A stretch of DNA of 64,000 bases from Virgibacillus phasianinus (GTDB taxonomy: Bacteria; Bacillota; Bacilli; Bacillales; Amphibacillaceae), in assembly GCF_002216775.1 (NCBI RefSeq), contig NZ_CP022315.1:1860001-1924000 (forward strand), given 5' to 3'. Of this stretch, positions 42,362 through 50,250 are shown piece after piece. A program made the position numbers and the translations under genes. Under the pieces are notes generated by a model, which did not search any database, had not been told where the DNA came from, and was given only the letters and a program-made list of their open reading frames with translations. Position 1 is the first letter of the stretch, and the number at the start of each line of letters is the position of its first letter.

Positions 42362-43282
42362 CTATTTCAATAAGAATCCATGTTGTAGTGGATCGGTTTG
42401 ATCAGCTATAAACTGATTCATCCCGGTAACAAATGCCTGTGTCTCCATTGAAAACCGATGATTGGTTCCGTTAGTCAGTTCAGCTGTCATGGTGCTGTTG
42501 AAAATACTTTGGTTCGTAAGCGTTGTTATATGGGAGGACTCTTGCAGCCAAGCCTCCAATATGGCAAATGTACTATCTGCGCCCGGGGACCGCAGAATAC
42601 TTCCATCTTTTTTAAAGGTGACAGAACGAACCGCCGCATGATCCTCCATGGAAACCGGTTCAGTCAGAATAATACCCGCAAATGCATGTTGCTTCCGTAT
42701 TTCTTGGGTGGTTTGCTTTCCCCATTTCATAATGGCCGACAGGTGTTCCATGGAAATACTGGGTATCGAGTCTGGCAACGTGTACATCAGGTACTGTCGT
42801 GATCCATCAATTTGAACAGTTTTAAAGTTTTTATTGCTATCGATAACCTGGCATTCCCCGCAAGCAAATCGTGTACATCGGACTTCATAATGCTCTAACA
42901 CGGCTTCAATGGAATAGATCCCGTAAACCGTTTCAATTTGATAAACCTGGTTGTCATGTTTGGCAATATTACCAGTTTCGAGTAAGGCGGTTATCGTTGC
43001 CACTAATCCACTGTAGGTAAATGCAGCCTTATGACCATGCTGCACAAACAGACAAGCATAATCAGCAGTTTTCGAAGGCATGACAATGCATCCATTCATT
43101 CCCTGATAGCCTCGTGGTTCATTTAACAGTAAGTCTTTTACATGTTTAAATTTTTGATCGATTGCTTCCGGATTTAATGTCATGACATCAACATCCAATG
43201 TCATGGGGGAGTTGATAATAATTCGAAATGGTTCCCCTGCGACATGTGTATCAATGGTCGAGAATAATTTTTCAACTTGCAA
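42362..43282 (-). CDS. Proline-racemase-family protein lacking both catalytic cysteines
   Basis: 306 residues, clearly homologous to the proline racemase / hydroxyproline epimerase family (FSTIDTHVAGEPFRI at the start, LLLNEPRGYQGMNG). The first catalytic Cys (MCGH in relatives) is replaced by Thr in FTYSGL (89-91), and the second (SPCGTG) by Gly234 in RSPGADST. A conventional two-base Cys racemase reaction is therefore excluded; 3-hydroxyproline dehydratases keep at least one of these residues. TTG start with AAGGAGGTG, so it is translated. It may be a dehydratase with altered chemistry, a regulatory paralogue or a decaying gene; the frame is intact. Confidence 0.75.
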   Translation of the reverse strand: MQVEKLFSTIDTHVAGEPFRIIINSPMTLDVDVMTLNPEAIDQKFKHVKDLLLNEPRGYQGMNGCIVMPSKTADYACLFVQHGHKAAFTYSGLVATITALLETGNIAKHDNQVYQIETVYGIYSIEAVLEHYEVRCTRFACGECQVIDSNKNFKTVQIDGSRQYLMYTLPDSIPSISMEHLSAIMKWGKQTTQEIRKQHAFAGIILTEPVSMEDHAAVRSVTFKKDGSILRSPGADSTFAILEAWLQESSHITTLTNQSIFNSTMTAELTNGTNHRFSMETQAFVTGMNQFIADQTDPLQHGFLLK

Positions 43283-43325
43283 CTGAACACCTCCTTTCTG
43301 AAGTGATAAGTATGGAAAACTATTG

Positions 43326-43722
43326 GTCTAGCTCCAGCGCTTCATAAGCGACACAACAAACGCTAAACGAGGCCACTGAAAAAGGTAAATATAGTACAAA
43401 TATACAAATATGCGGATCAATTATCGCATCTTGAATATACTGCGCTTTCCGCGGGCGAGTGACGAGTCTCCTTGCCCCGGCAAGGGGTAGCCGACGTTGC
43501 CCGCAAAGGGCGGTTTTAGTCGGGCCTCATTAACTGACGTCCTCCGGGGTCTCGTCGATCTCTTACTTCCCGCAGGAGTCTCCGTATATTCAAGATGCTA
43601 AGTTAAGGTGAATAGCTAAATTTATCAAATCCACCACTTTTTCAGTGCCCTTACGCCAAACCCATGCGTTCTACGGTCCCTTGCTTATGCGTCCACTTCT
43701 AAACGGGCGCTTACGCTTTTCT
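43326..43722 (+). repeat. Family C repeat interrupted by family A
   Basis: The left part GTCTAGCTCCAGCGC ... CGCTAAACGA (43326-43370) and right part ACGCCAAACCCATGCG ... GCTTTTCT (43653-43722) together make one family C unit. The right end touches the stop codon of the minus-strand epimerase gene. Confidence 0.8.
43371..43650. mobile_element. Family A MITE-like element, long form, inserted in family C
   Basis: Terminal inverted repeats GGCCACTGAAAAAGG and CTTTTTCAGTG; flanking direct repeats ACGCTAAAC (43360-43368) and ACGCCAAAC (43653-43661), 8 of 9 identical. Internal arms GCATCTTGAATATA / TATATTCAAGATGC enclose an extra ~55-bp cassette (43471-43525). No transposase; a non-autonomous element. 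Confidence 0.75.
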
Positions 43723-44743
43723 AGTGCCCTTCCATCGGCGGAATAAGTAAGTACCCTTCTGCCAATGGGTCTTTCTTGTTGTAAAATAACCGATGCATCC
43801 CCATCACCCATGCGGAGCCGGTTACTTCTGGAATAACAGCTTGATAGTCTTTGATGGATGTCGTTTCCAGAATTTTAGCCTTGAAAAGGGTGCCGACAAT
43901 GCTTTCGTACACAAACTGCTCATTTTCTTTGATTTCACCTTTGCTAAACATGGTTGCAAGTTTGGCTGAAGTTCCGGTTCCACAAGGGGAGCGGTCTATT
44001 CCGCCAGGTGGCACAACAACGGTATTTTTTAAATCGGCATCCGGGTGGACCGCATCGGTATAGAATTCAATGTGGGTTAGCCCGTTAATAAAAGGGTGCT
44101 CCGGGTGAATAATTTCCACCTGTTCATTAATGGCGTTTCGAATGGTAATGGCGTTGTCAATAATTGTTGATGCATTTTTGGTTGTTAACGCAAGTCCCAA
44201 TTTGCGAGCATCAATAATGCCGTAAAAATTACCACCATAGGCAATTTCGCATTCAATCGGACCGACTGATTCTACATCCATTTCGACTTTTTTTAGCAAA
44301 AATGACGGGACATTGGCAAAGGTCACTTCTTTTGCCTTGCCATCTTCCACGTTGATCCTTGTTTTAACCAGCCCGGCCGGAGTGTCCAGCGTAATGGTGG
44401 TGAACGGCTCACTGAATTCAATTAAACCCGCCTCGATAAGTGCTGTACAAAATCCAATCGTATCGTGGCCGCACATGGGCAGGTAGCCGCCGGTTTCAAT
44501 ATAGATCACACCGATATCCGCATCGGGGTGGCAGGGATTCACCATTAACGCCCCCGACATGACATCGTGACCTCTTGGTTCATTCATTAAAAATTTACGA
44601 ATCCAGTCGTAATGCTTTTTCATGTAAAGCATCTTTTCCGACATCGTATTTCCTTCTAGCTTCGGCAGACCACTTAGAACCGTTCTGGTCGGATTCCCGC
44701 CCGTATGTGTATCAATGGTGGTAAATAAACGATCTACCTTCAT
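43721..44743 (-). CDS. 4-hydroxyproline 2-epimerase (proline racemase family)
   Basis: Converts trans-4-hydroxy-L-proline to cis-4-hydroxy-D-proline by a two-cysteine acid/base mechanism, cytoplasmic, no cofactor. Both cysteines are present: Cys91 in LPMCGHDTIG and Cys254 in DRSPCGTGTSAKL. 340 residues. Hydroxyproline epimerase is preferred over proline racemase because of the following FAD dehydrogenase and the deaminase/ALDH pair. Its start codon overlaps the dehydrogenase stop (ATGA), so the two are translationally coupled. Confidence 0.85.
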   Translation of the reverse strand: MKVDRLFTTIDTHTGGNPTRTVLSGLPKLEGNTMSEKMLYMKKHYDWIRKFLMNEPRGHDVMSGALMVNPCHPDADIGVIYIETGGYLPMCGHDTIGFCTALIEAGLIEFSEPFTTITLDTPAGLVKTRINVEDGKAKEVTFANVPSFLLKKVEMDVESVGPIECEIAYGGNFYGIIDARKLGLALTTKNASTIIDNAITIRNAINEQVEIIHPEHPFINGLTHIEFYTDAVHPDADLKNTVVVPPGGIDRSPCGTGTSAKLATMFSKGEIKENEQFVYESIVGTLFKAKILETTSIKDYQAVIPEVTGSAWVMGMHRLFYNKKDPLAEGYLLIPPMEGH

Positions 44744-45921
44744 GTGTGTGCCACCCTTTCGGTAAAACGGTTATAGCGTAAGGCTTCAACTGGGATGGAT
44801 AATTCTTTATCTGAAATCATTTCCTCAATCACTTTCCCAGTGATGGCTGCTAGACTAATGCCGTCGCCTTCATGCCCTGCTGCTATATAAAACCCGGGGA
44901 CTTCATCCACGTGCGAAACAATTGGCAGGTGATCCTCGGTCCAGGGTCTCAGCCCTGCGTAGGTACGGATAACGGTCATATTGGCCATTTTCGGATAGAA
45001 CCTTACTGCCCGTTTGGCGATACAGCGGATCACATCCTGATTGACTTTGGTATCAAATCCGGTAAATTCCCTGCTGCTTCCAATCAGGAAGTTCTGACTT
45101 TCGGTTGGTTCAAAGACGAGGGCGACACCATGTTTCTCGGTTATGGCATCAACCTGACGCTCACCGCCAAACTTCGAAATCAGATAGCCAAACTCCATCA
45201 CTTTTCGCAGCCCAACCGGTTTTTCTCTGGAGGCAACAATTAATTGGCCTTTTCTCGGTTTGATGGGAATATCCACGCCAAGCATTTCACCAATCATGGG
45301 AGCCCAGATTCCGCAGGCATTGATAACTTTATTGGCGGTGAAGGTGCCTTTGGTGGTTTCCATGATAAATTTGTTTGCTGCATCTTGAGTTACATTTTTA
45401 ACTTCTGTATGGGTATGGATTTTGGCACCATGCTTCTTTGCACTATCAAACATGGAAAACGTCAGCATATATGGGTTCACAGTGGAATCCGTTTGGCACT
45501 CCAATCCGCCGTACAGATCATCGGCGAAATAGTTGGATTCATTACGCAAATCCTCCCGGTCCAGCATGCGGAAGTCCAGTCCCGCATCTTGTTGCTGCTG
45601 AACCCATTTTTGTGCTGCTTCCATTTCACTGTCATTTTCACAAACAAGCATACTGCCAGGATTGCGGTATTCGAAATCAACATCCAAATTCTTATGTAAT
45701 TCATGCACCAATTGCTGGCTTTTCAAAGACATTTGACTATCAAATCCCGGATCTTTATCGATGGCCAGAATGTTGCCATCACAACGTGACGATGTGCCAC
45801 TGGCCAGTTCGTTTTTTTCCAGAACGGTAATGTCTAAACCGGCTTTGGCACCATAATAGGAAATAGCAGCTCCCATAATCCCGCCGCCAATGACAACGAT
45901 ATCCGCATGTCGAACGTCCAT
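44740..45921 (-). CDS. FAD-dependent amino acid dehydrogenase (DAO family), probable D-hydroxyproline dehydrogenase catalytic subunit
   Basis: 393 residues. The N-terminal dinucleotide fold IVVIGGGIMGAAISYYGAKA binds FAD, with ASGTSSRCDGN and, near the C-terminus, TYAGLRPWTEDHLPIVS and AAGHEGDGISLAA, as in HcnC / glycine oxidase-like enzymes. It oxidises the D-hydroxyproline made by the epimerase to pyrroline-4-hydroxy-2-carboxylate. The electron partners are probably the three redox proteins encoded at 48.1-49.9 kb. First gene after a sigma-54 promoter on the minus strand, with AAGGGAGG before ATG 45921. Confidence 0.85.
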   Translation of the reverse strand: MDVRHADIVVIGGGIMGAAISYYGAKAGLDITVLEKNELASGTSSRCDGNILAIDKDPGFDSQMSLKSQQLVHELHKNLDVDFEYRNPGSMLVCENDSEMEAAQKWVQQQQDAGLDFRMLDREDLRNESNYFADDLYGGLECQTDSTVNPYMLTFSMFDSAKKHGAKIHTHTEVKNVTQDAANKFIMETTKGTFTANKVINACGIWAPMIGEMLGVDIPIKPRKGQLIVASREKPVGLRKVMEFGYLISKFGGERQVDAITEKHGVALVFEPTESQNFLIGSSREFTGFDTKVNQDVIRCIAKRAVRFYPKMANMTVIRTYAGLRPWTEDHLPIVSHVDEVPGFYIAAGHEGDGISLAAITGKVIEEMISDKELSIPVEALRYNRFTERVAHT

Positions 45922-45962
45922 AACGGTTTACCTCCCTTTTAAATGGATTCATAAAAGTAATA

Positions 45963-45978
45963 TGCAAAATCCATGCCA
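45963..45978 (-). promoter_or_regulatory. Sigma-54 promoter of the dehydrogenase-epimerase operon
   Basis: Read on the minus strand: TGGCAT-GGATT-TTGCA with 12 bp between GG and GC. Transcription would begin near 45952, leaving a 30-base leader before the start codon. Confidence 0.8.
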
Positions 45979-45983
45979 AATAA

Positions 45984-46187
45984 GAAAAGCGGAAGCGCCC
46001 GTTTAGCAACGTACAAATAGATAGGAGTGTGAAAGTACGGTGAATTTGCCGTATATTCATCAGGACTAACTAGTTGCTAGTTGCTGGGCGCTGAAGCTAG
46101 ACAAGAAAAGCGGAAGAGCCCGTTCAGAAGCGGACACATAAGCGAGGGACCGTAGACGCATGGGTTCGCGGTTTGCGCTACTTATGA
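45984..46187 (-). repeat. Two family C-type repeats in tandem, minus orientation
   Basis: Copy one (45984-46093) has the family ends (AAGAAAAGCGGAAGCGCCCG and GGGCGCTGAAGCTAGAC) but an unrelated core. Copy two (46094-46187) has the common core ATAAGCGAGGGACCGTAGA and GCATGGGTTCG. They separate the two divergent sigma-54-linked transcription units. Confidence 0.7.
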
Positions 46188-46298
46188 CGGCATAAAAAAA
46201 TACAGAACAATTCAAAATAATGTTGCTTGTAAAACGTAAATGTGTAAAAATAATTTAGAAGTGTAAAAATATTTATACAGTAAAGAAGGCGTGATTGT

Positions 46299-48020
46299 AT
46301 GTTTTTTCCAACATTTTTAGACATCAATAAAATGATTTGCGAAGAATTTGTTCTGCTACGTGATGACAATTTATCGGAGGGGGATATGGCATCCCTTGTG
46401 GAAAAGGAAGATCCGAAGCGTGTTTTTCTTCACACTGATCAAAACATCTTATTGCTAAGTCGTTCTAGTGAAGGCGCAGGAATACAGTACCTGCCGTGTA
46501 AAGAGGTTTCATCTGATGTGGAGGTAGCTCATGTAGTGAACGACTTACAGGATGATACATGTATTTTTGTAAGCGATAGCAATGGCCAGCCCATGGGCTA
46601 TCTAACGTCGCAGGTATTATCAAAAAAACTATACTCAGCCTACCACTATTTACACACCTATATTGAAACAATTTTAGAAACCATTGATGAATCCTGTACG
46701 GTAATTGACCGTGATCAAAATGTTTTAGCCTGGACAGGAGGGGCGGAACAGATATTTTCCATTAAAAAAGAAGATATCATCGGGAAGCCGATTACAGATT
46801 TCTTCAAACCGGACCACCTGGAACTATTGAATACACTGCAGGACGGAACATCTGTTTATCATAGACAGCATAAAGCGCGGGATAATCAAGTGGTGTTAAT
46901 TAATTCAAATCCCGTTTATTTGGATGAGGAAATTATTGGTGCGGTGGTATCGGAGTTGGATATTACAAGTCAAATCAAGTTAAATAAAGAATTATATAAG
47001 GCTACGGAACGGTTATTTCATTTGGAAAAAGAAGTTAGTAAGTTAACTTCCACCAATGATCCGTTTATGAAGATACGAGGAAGCAGCCCGCAGTTGAAAA
47101 AGACATTTAATAAATTTAAAAAGGCAGCCACTACCGATGCGAATATCCTGATATACGGGGAAAGCGGTGTTGGTAAAGAAATGTTTGCTAAGTCTGTACA
47201 CGCAATGCGCGAGGATGAACATGCACCGTTTGTTGCCATTAATTGTGGTGCCATTCCGGAACCGTTGTTTGAGAGTGAAATATTTGGTTATGAGAAGGGT
47301 GCTTTTTCCGGTGCCAATCAAAATGGTAAAAAGGGAAAGGTGGAACTTGCACAAGGGGGAACATTGCTGCTTGATGAAATTGGTGAGATGCCACTCGACA
47401 TGCAAGTAAAAATGCTGCGCCTGCTTCAGGAAAATAAGTTTTATTCCGTTGGGGGGACAAAGGAAAAGGAGGGGAACTTCAGACTAGTAGCTGCAACGAA
47501 CCAGGATTTAGGAACAATGGTGAAGGAGGGAAAGTTTAGGGAAGATCTGTATTATCGATTAAATGTGGTCGGCATCGAGGTACCGCCGCTCCGGAAACGT
47601 CCGGAAGATATTATCGAGTTAACCCATTACTTTCTGAACGAAATTTCCATTAAATATAATCGTCCCATTCATGGCATTTCACAGGAAGTGATGCAAGCGT
47701 TACTCCACTATCAATGGCCGGGAAATATTCGAGAATTAAAAAATGTGGTAGAACGGCTTGTCGTATTTGCCGAGGACGGGGAGATAAAGTTGGAAGATCT
47801 GCCTTTTGAACCAAAAGCAATCCATGCAGCAAATGGCACGAATAAAGTATTTTCTGATACCACTGGGCGCTCGTTAAGTGACCGGCTGCAGGTCGTGGAA
47901 AAGGATATCATTGTGAAGGAACTGGAAAAGGTAAACGGAAATAAAGCAGTATGTGCCGAAAATCTTCAAGTTACCAGGGCAACCCTTTATAACCGAATAA
48001 AAAAGTTGGGGATCAAGTAA
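46299..48020 (+). CDS. Sigma-54-dependent activator (PAS-AAA+-Fis type)
   Basis: 573-residue enhancer-binding protein. The N-terminal ~115 residues are unrecognised (possibly CBS-like). A PAS domain follows at ~120-235 (YIETILETIDESCTVIDRDQ, then WTGGAEQIFSIKKEDIIGKP), then AAA+ ~255-490: Walker A GESGVGKE, GAFSGA (~334, Ser instead of the usual Thr in GAFTGA), Walker B TLLLDEIGE, WPGNIRELKN. The C-terminal Fis-type helix-turn-helix is CAENLQVTRATLYNRIKKLG. It sits between two sigma-54 promoters pointing away in both directions, so it probably activates both halves of the hydroxyproline regulon in response to an intermediate sensed by the PAS domain. Confidence 0.85.
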   Translation: MFFPTFLDINKMICEEFVLLRDDNLSEGDMASLVEKEDPKRVFLHTDQNILLLSRSSEGAGIQYLPCKEVSSDVEVAHVVNDLQDDTCIFVSDSNGQPMGYLTSQVLSKKLYSAYHYLHTYIETILETIDESCTVIDRDQNVLAWTGGAEQIFSIKKEDIIGKPITDFFKPDHLELLNTLQDGTSVYHRQHKARDNQVVLINSNPVYLDEEIIGAVVSELDITSQIKLNKELYKATERLFHLEKEVSKLTSTNDPFMKIRGSSPQLKKTFNKFKKAATTDANILIYGESGVGKEMFAKSVHAMREDEHAPFVAINCGAIPEPLFESEIFGYEKGAFSGANQNGKKGKVELAQGGTLLLDEIGEMPLDMQVKMLRLLQENKFYSVGGTKEKEGNFRLVAATNQDLGTMVKEGKFREDLYYRLNVVGIEVPPLRKRPEDIIELTHYFLNEISIKYNRPIHGISQEVMQALLHYQWPGNIRELKNVVERLVVFAEDGEIKLEDLPFEPKAIHAANGTNKVFSDTTGRSLSDRLQVVEKDIIVKELEKVNGNKAVCAENLQVTRATLYNRIKKLGIK

Positions 48021-48038
48021 AAGTCATGTATAAAAAAA

Positions 48039-48073
48039 GTGCCAAAGGTGATGTATTTTTCATCTTTGGCACT
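48039..48073 (+). terminator. Terminator of the activator gene, overlapping a promoter
   Basis: AGTGCCAAAGGTGATG and CATCTTTGGCACT pair over 13 bp or more, followed by ATTTTTG. The right arm contains the -24 element of the next promoter. Confidence 0.8.
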
Positions 48074-48082
48074 ATTTTTGCA
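48067..48082 (+). promoter_or_regulatory. Sigma-54 promoter of the redox-subunit operon
   Basis: TGGCAC-TATTT-TTGCA, a perfect consensus match with GG to GC spacing of 12. The expected start near 48093 is 26 bases before the first gene's TTG. Confidence 0.9.
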
Positions 48083-48118
48083 TGTAACTAAAGATGTAGA
48101 GAAAAAGGAGTGATGAAA

Positions 48119-48388
48119 TTGGCTGAAAAAGATGTCATGATTTGCAGGTGTGAGGAAGTTACTTACCAGGAATTAATCGATACTGCTTCCAAATACAATT
48201 GCTCAGCACGGGAATTAAAGCTGCGTACCAGAGCATCAATGGGATATTGCGGTGGCAGAACATGCCGGGGGTTGGTGGATAAAGTGGCCTTAGAACTGGA
48301 AGGGCGAAACAAGAAGCAGATCGCTTTAAAATATCAGCCACCAGTCCGCCCGATTCATTTTGGCGACCTAGGGAGGGTGGAAGAATGA
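48119..48388 (+). CDS. BFD-like [2Fe-2S]-binding protein
   Basis: About 90 residues, small redox subunit. MICRCEEVTYQELIDTA gives the first CxC pair and GYCGGRTCRGLV the second pair of cysteines, as in BFD-like domains of bacterioferritin-associated ferredoxin and of HcnA/nitrite reductase-type enzymes. TTG 48119 is chosen because AAAAAGGAG ends 8 bp before it; GTG 48110 and ATG 48113 overlap the site. The next gene starts 4 bp before its end. Likely transfers electrons in the D-hydroxyproline dehydrogenase complex. Confidence 0.85.
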   Translation: MAEKDVMICRCEEVTYQELIDTASKYNCSARELKLRTRASMGYCGGRTCRGLVDKVALELEGRNKKQIALKYQPPVRPIHFGDLGRVEE

Positions 48389-48723
48389 ACAGGCGAATCG
48401 AGGATCATCCGGTACTTGGAGCTATAAAGGAAAAGCAGTATGTTGCCTTCACATTTAACGAAAAACAATATAAAGGATTGAAGGATGAATCGCTTGCCGC
48501 TGCACTTCTGGCCAATGGTGTACGCACACTTCGCCACCATGAGGAAAGCGGTACACCCCGCGGAATATATTGCAATATCGGCCATTGTTTTGAATGCCGG
48601 GTTACGGTGAATGGAAAGTCAGGCGTTCGTGCTTGTCTGACTCCACTGCAGGAAGGTATGGTTGTAAAAAGCGGTGGAAAGCTCCCGACACCTGTCAGGG
48701 ATTGGAGGGATGAACATGAATGA
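48385..48723 (+). CDS. [2Fe-2S] ferredoxin-like subunit (HcnA-type)
   Basis: 112 residues. Ferredoxin fold with the cysteine set in GIYCNIGHCFECRVTV and VRACLTPLQEGM, as in the N-terminal domain of HcnA and the small subunits of multi-component amino acid dehydrogenases. AGGGAGGGTGG ribosome site. It overlaps both neighbours (4 and 8 bp), a tightly coupled three-gene operon. Confidence 0.85.
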   Translation: MNRRIEDHPVLGAIKEKQYVAFTFNEKQYKGLKDESLAAALLANGVRTLRHHEESGTPRGIYCNIGHCFECRVTVNGKSGVRACLTPLQEGMVVKSGGKLPTPVRDWRDEHE

Positions 48724-49927
48724 TGTGATTATTATTGGGGCTGGACCTGCTGGATTATCAGCAGCGATTACTTGTGCCAGGAAGGGTTTGCAGACTTTGG
48801 TCATTGATGAGTATATGAAACCAGGTGGCAGGTTATTAGGACAGCTGTATGAAGAACCAAGTGGATTGTGGTGGAACGGCATAGAAGAATCGGAACGTAT
48901 CTATAAAGAGGCCGTTGAATTGGGTGTTGAAATTGGGTTAAATACGTCAGTGAACAATATTGAAAAAGAACACGACCATTGGGTGATATACACGGAAAAA
49001 AATGTGCTTTATTCCGAGCAATTATTGCTGGCAACCGGAGCGGCCGAATCACCAATCCCTGTGCCTGGATGGACACTGCCGGGAGTCATGTCGGTTGGTG
49101 CTGCACAGGTGATGACCAATGTCCATCGCGTGAAGCCGGGTAATCGGGGTGTAATCATTGGCGTCAATGTCCTGTCTGCTGCCATTGCCATGGAATTACA
49201 GCTTGCCGGGGTGGAAGTGGCCAGCCTGACATTGCCAAAACTGAATAAGGTTACAAAGGAGACAGCGCAGCCAAGGGTGGTTCTGGATTCGCTCCTTCAC
49301 GTATCACATATGGCGCCGTCTAAGCTGGTACGTTATGGAAGCAAGTTAATGAAGAATAACTTGCTAAAAAAGATGGGTATTTCCTTTTATCCGAAACAAG
49401 GGTTCAAAATGTGGGATATTCCGATTCAGCTGCGAAAGGCAGTGGTTGAAATTTATGGCGATGAAGCCGTAACAGGTGTAAAATTGGCAACCATTGATCC
49501 ACATGGTGAAGTTGTCGCTGGCAGTGAAGAGGAAATGGACTGTGATTTTGTATGTATTGCCGGTGGCCTGTATCCATTAGCAGAATTAGCGGCCGTAGCT
49601 GGCTGTCCGTTTTATTTAGTAGAGGAATTAGGCGGCTATGTCCCACTGCATAATGAACAGATGGCGACACCGATAAAGAATTTGTTTGTTGCCGGTAATA
49701 TTACTGGTATCGAAGGCGCTAAAGTTGCCATGAAGCAGGGAATTACAGCAGGACTTTCCATTGCTGAAAATGCTGGCGTACAGGGTTTAACGCAGGAAAT
49801 TCAACATGCTGTACAGGTGACTGAACAGACGCGGGAGGATGCGTATATTCAATTTCATCCTGACGTGAAGAAAGGCCGGCGGGTGATTCAGGAAGAGTGG
49901 GAGGCGTGTATGGTGACGGTGCAATAA
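48716..49927 (+). CDS. FAD/NAD(P)-dependent oxidoreductase subunit (HcnB-type)
   Basis: About 403 residues of the pyridine nucleotide-disulfide oxidoreductase fold. VIIIGAGPAGLSAAITCARK binds FAD, LLLATGAAESPIPVPGW is the second family motif, and LFVAGNITGIEGAKVAMKQG the third near the C-terminus. ATG 48716 is 6 bp after GGAGGG; ATG 48710 abuts it. With the two iron-sulfur subunits it would form the electron-accepting part of a heteromeric dehydrogenase whose amino-acid-oxidising subunit is encoded on the opposite strand at 44740-45921. Confidence 0.85.
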   Translation: MNDVIIIGAGPAGLSAAITCARKGLQTLVIDEYMKPGGRLLGQLYEEPSGLWWNGIEESERIYKEAVELGVEIGLNTSVNNIEKEHDHWVIYTEKNVLYSEQLLLATGAAESPIPVPGWTLPGVMSVGAAQVMTNVHRVKPGNRGVIIGVNVLSAAIAMELQLAGVEVASLTLPKLNKVTKETAQPRVVLDSLLHVSHMAPSKLVRYGSKLMKNNLLKKMGISFYPKQGFKMWDIPIQLRKAVVEIYGDEAVTGVKLATIDPHGEVVAGSEEEMDCDFVCIAGGLYPLAELAAVAGCPFYLVEELGGYVPLHNEQMATPIKNLFVAGNITGIEGAKVAMKQGITAGLSIAENAGVQGLTQEIQHAVQVTEQTREDAYIQFHPDVKKGRRVIQEEWEACMVTVQ

Positions 49928-50008
49928 TTGCGGTATGGCTGGTTTTTATATGGATAGAAGACTGGTCAAGGCAGTTGACTAACCCCATCATAGAAGGCGC
50001 GGTAAGGT

Positions 50009-50053
50009 AATAATCCCTCACATTGACCTGTTAAAATCACATGAGGGATTATT
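50009..50053 (+). terminator. Intrinsic terminator after redox operon
   Basis: AATAATCCCTCA and TGAGGGATTATT with a 21-base loop, followed by TTTTATA. Confidence 0.85.
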
Positions 50054-50055
50054 TT

Positions 50056-50100
50056 TTATACGTTAATAAGGTATAAATCTTTATCGGTATAAAGTATAAT
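50056..50100 (+). repeat. Family D repeat, first half only
   Basis: ATACGTTAATAAGG then AAATCTTTATCGGTATAAAG and TATAAT; the second hairpin is absent. About 150 bp upstream of the MFS gene. Confidence 0.7.
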
Positions 50101-50250
50101 TAGCTTTATGCTAGCAAAACTAGCAAACTAGTTTTACCCACTCCATAAAAATCCCAAAAGTAAAATAAATATCTATGAAATGCTATACTACAAAGAAGGT
50201 ACTTTCCAAAATAATTTAGCAGAACATTTCAATAAATAGGCGGGTTACAT

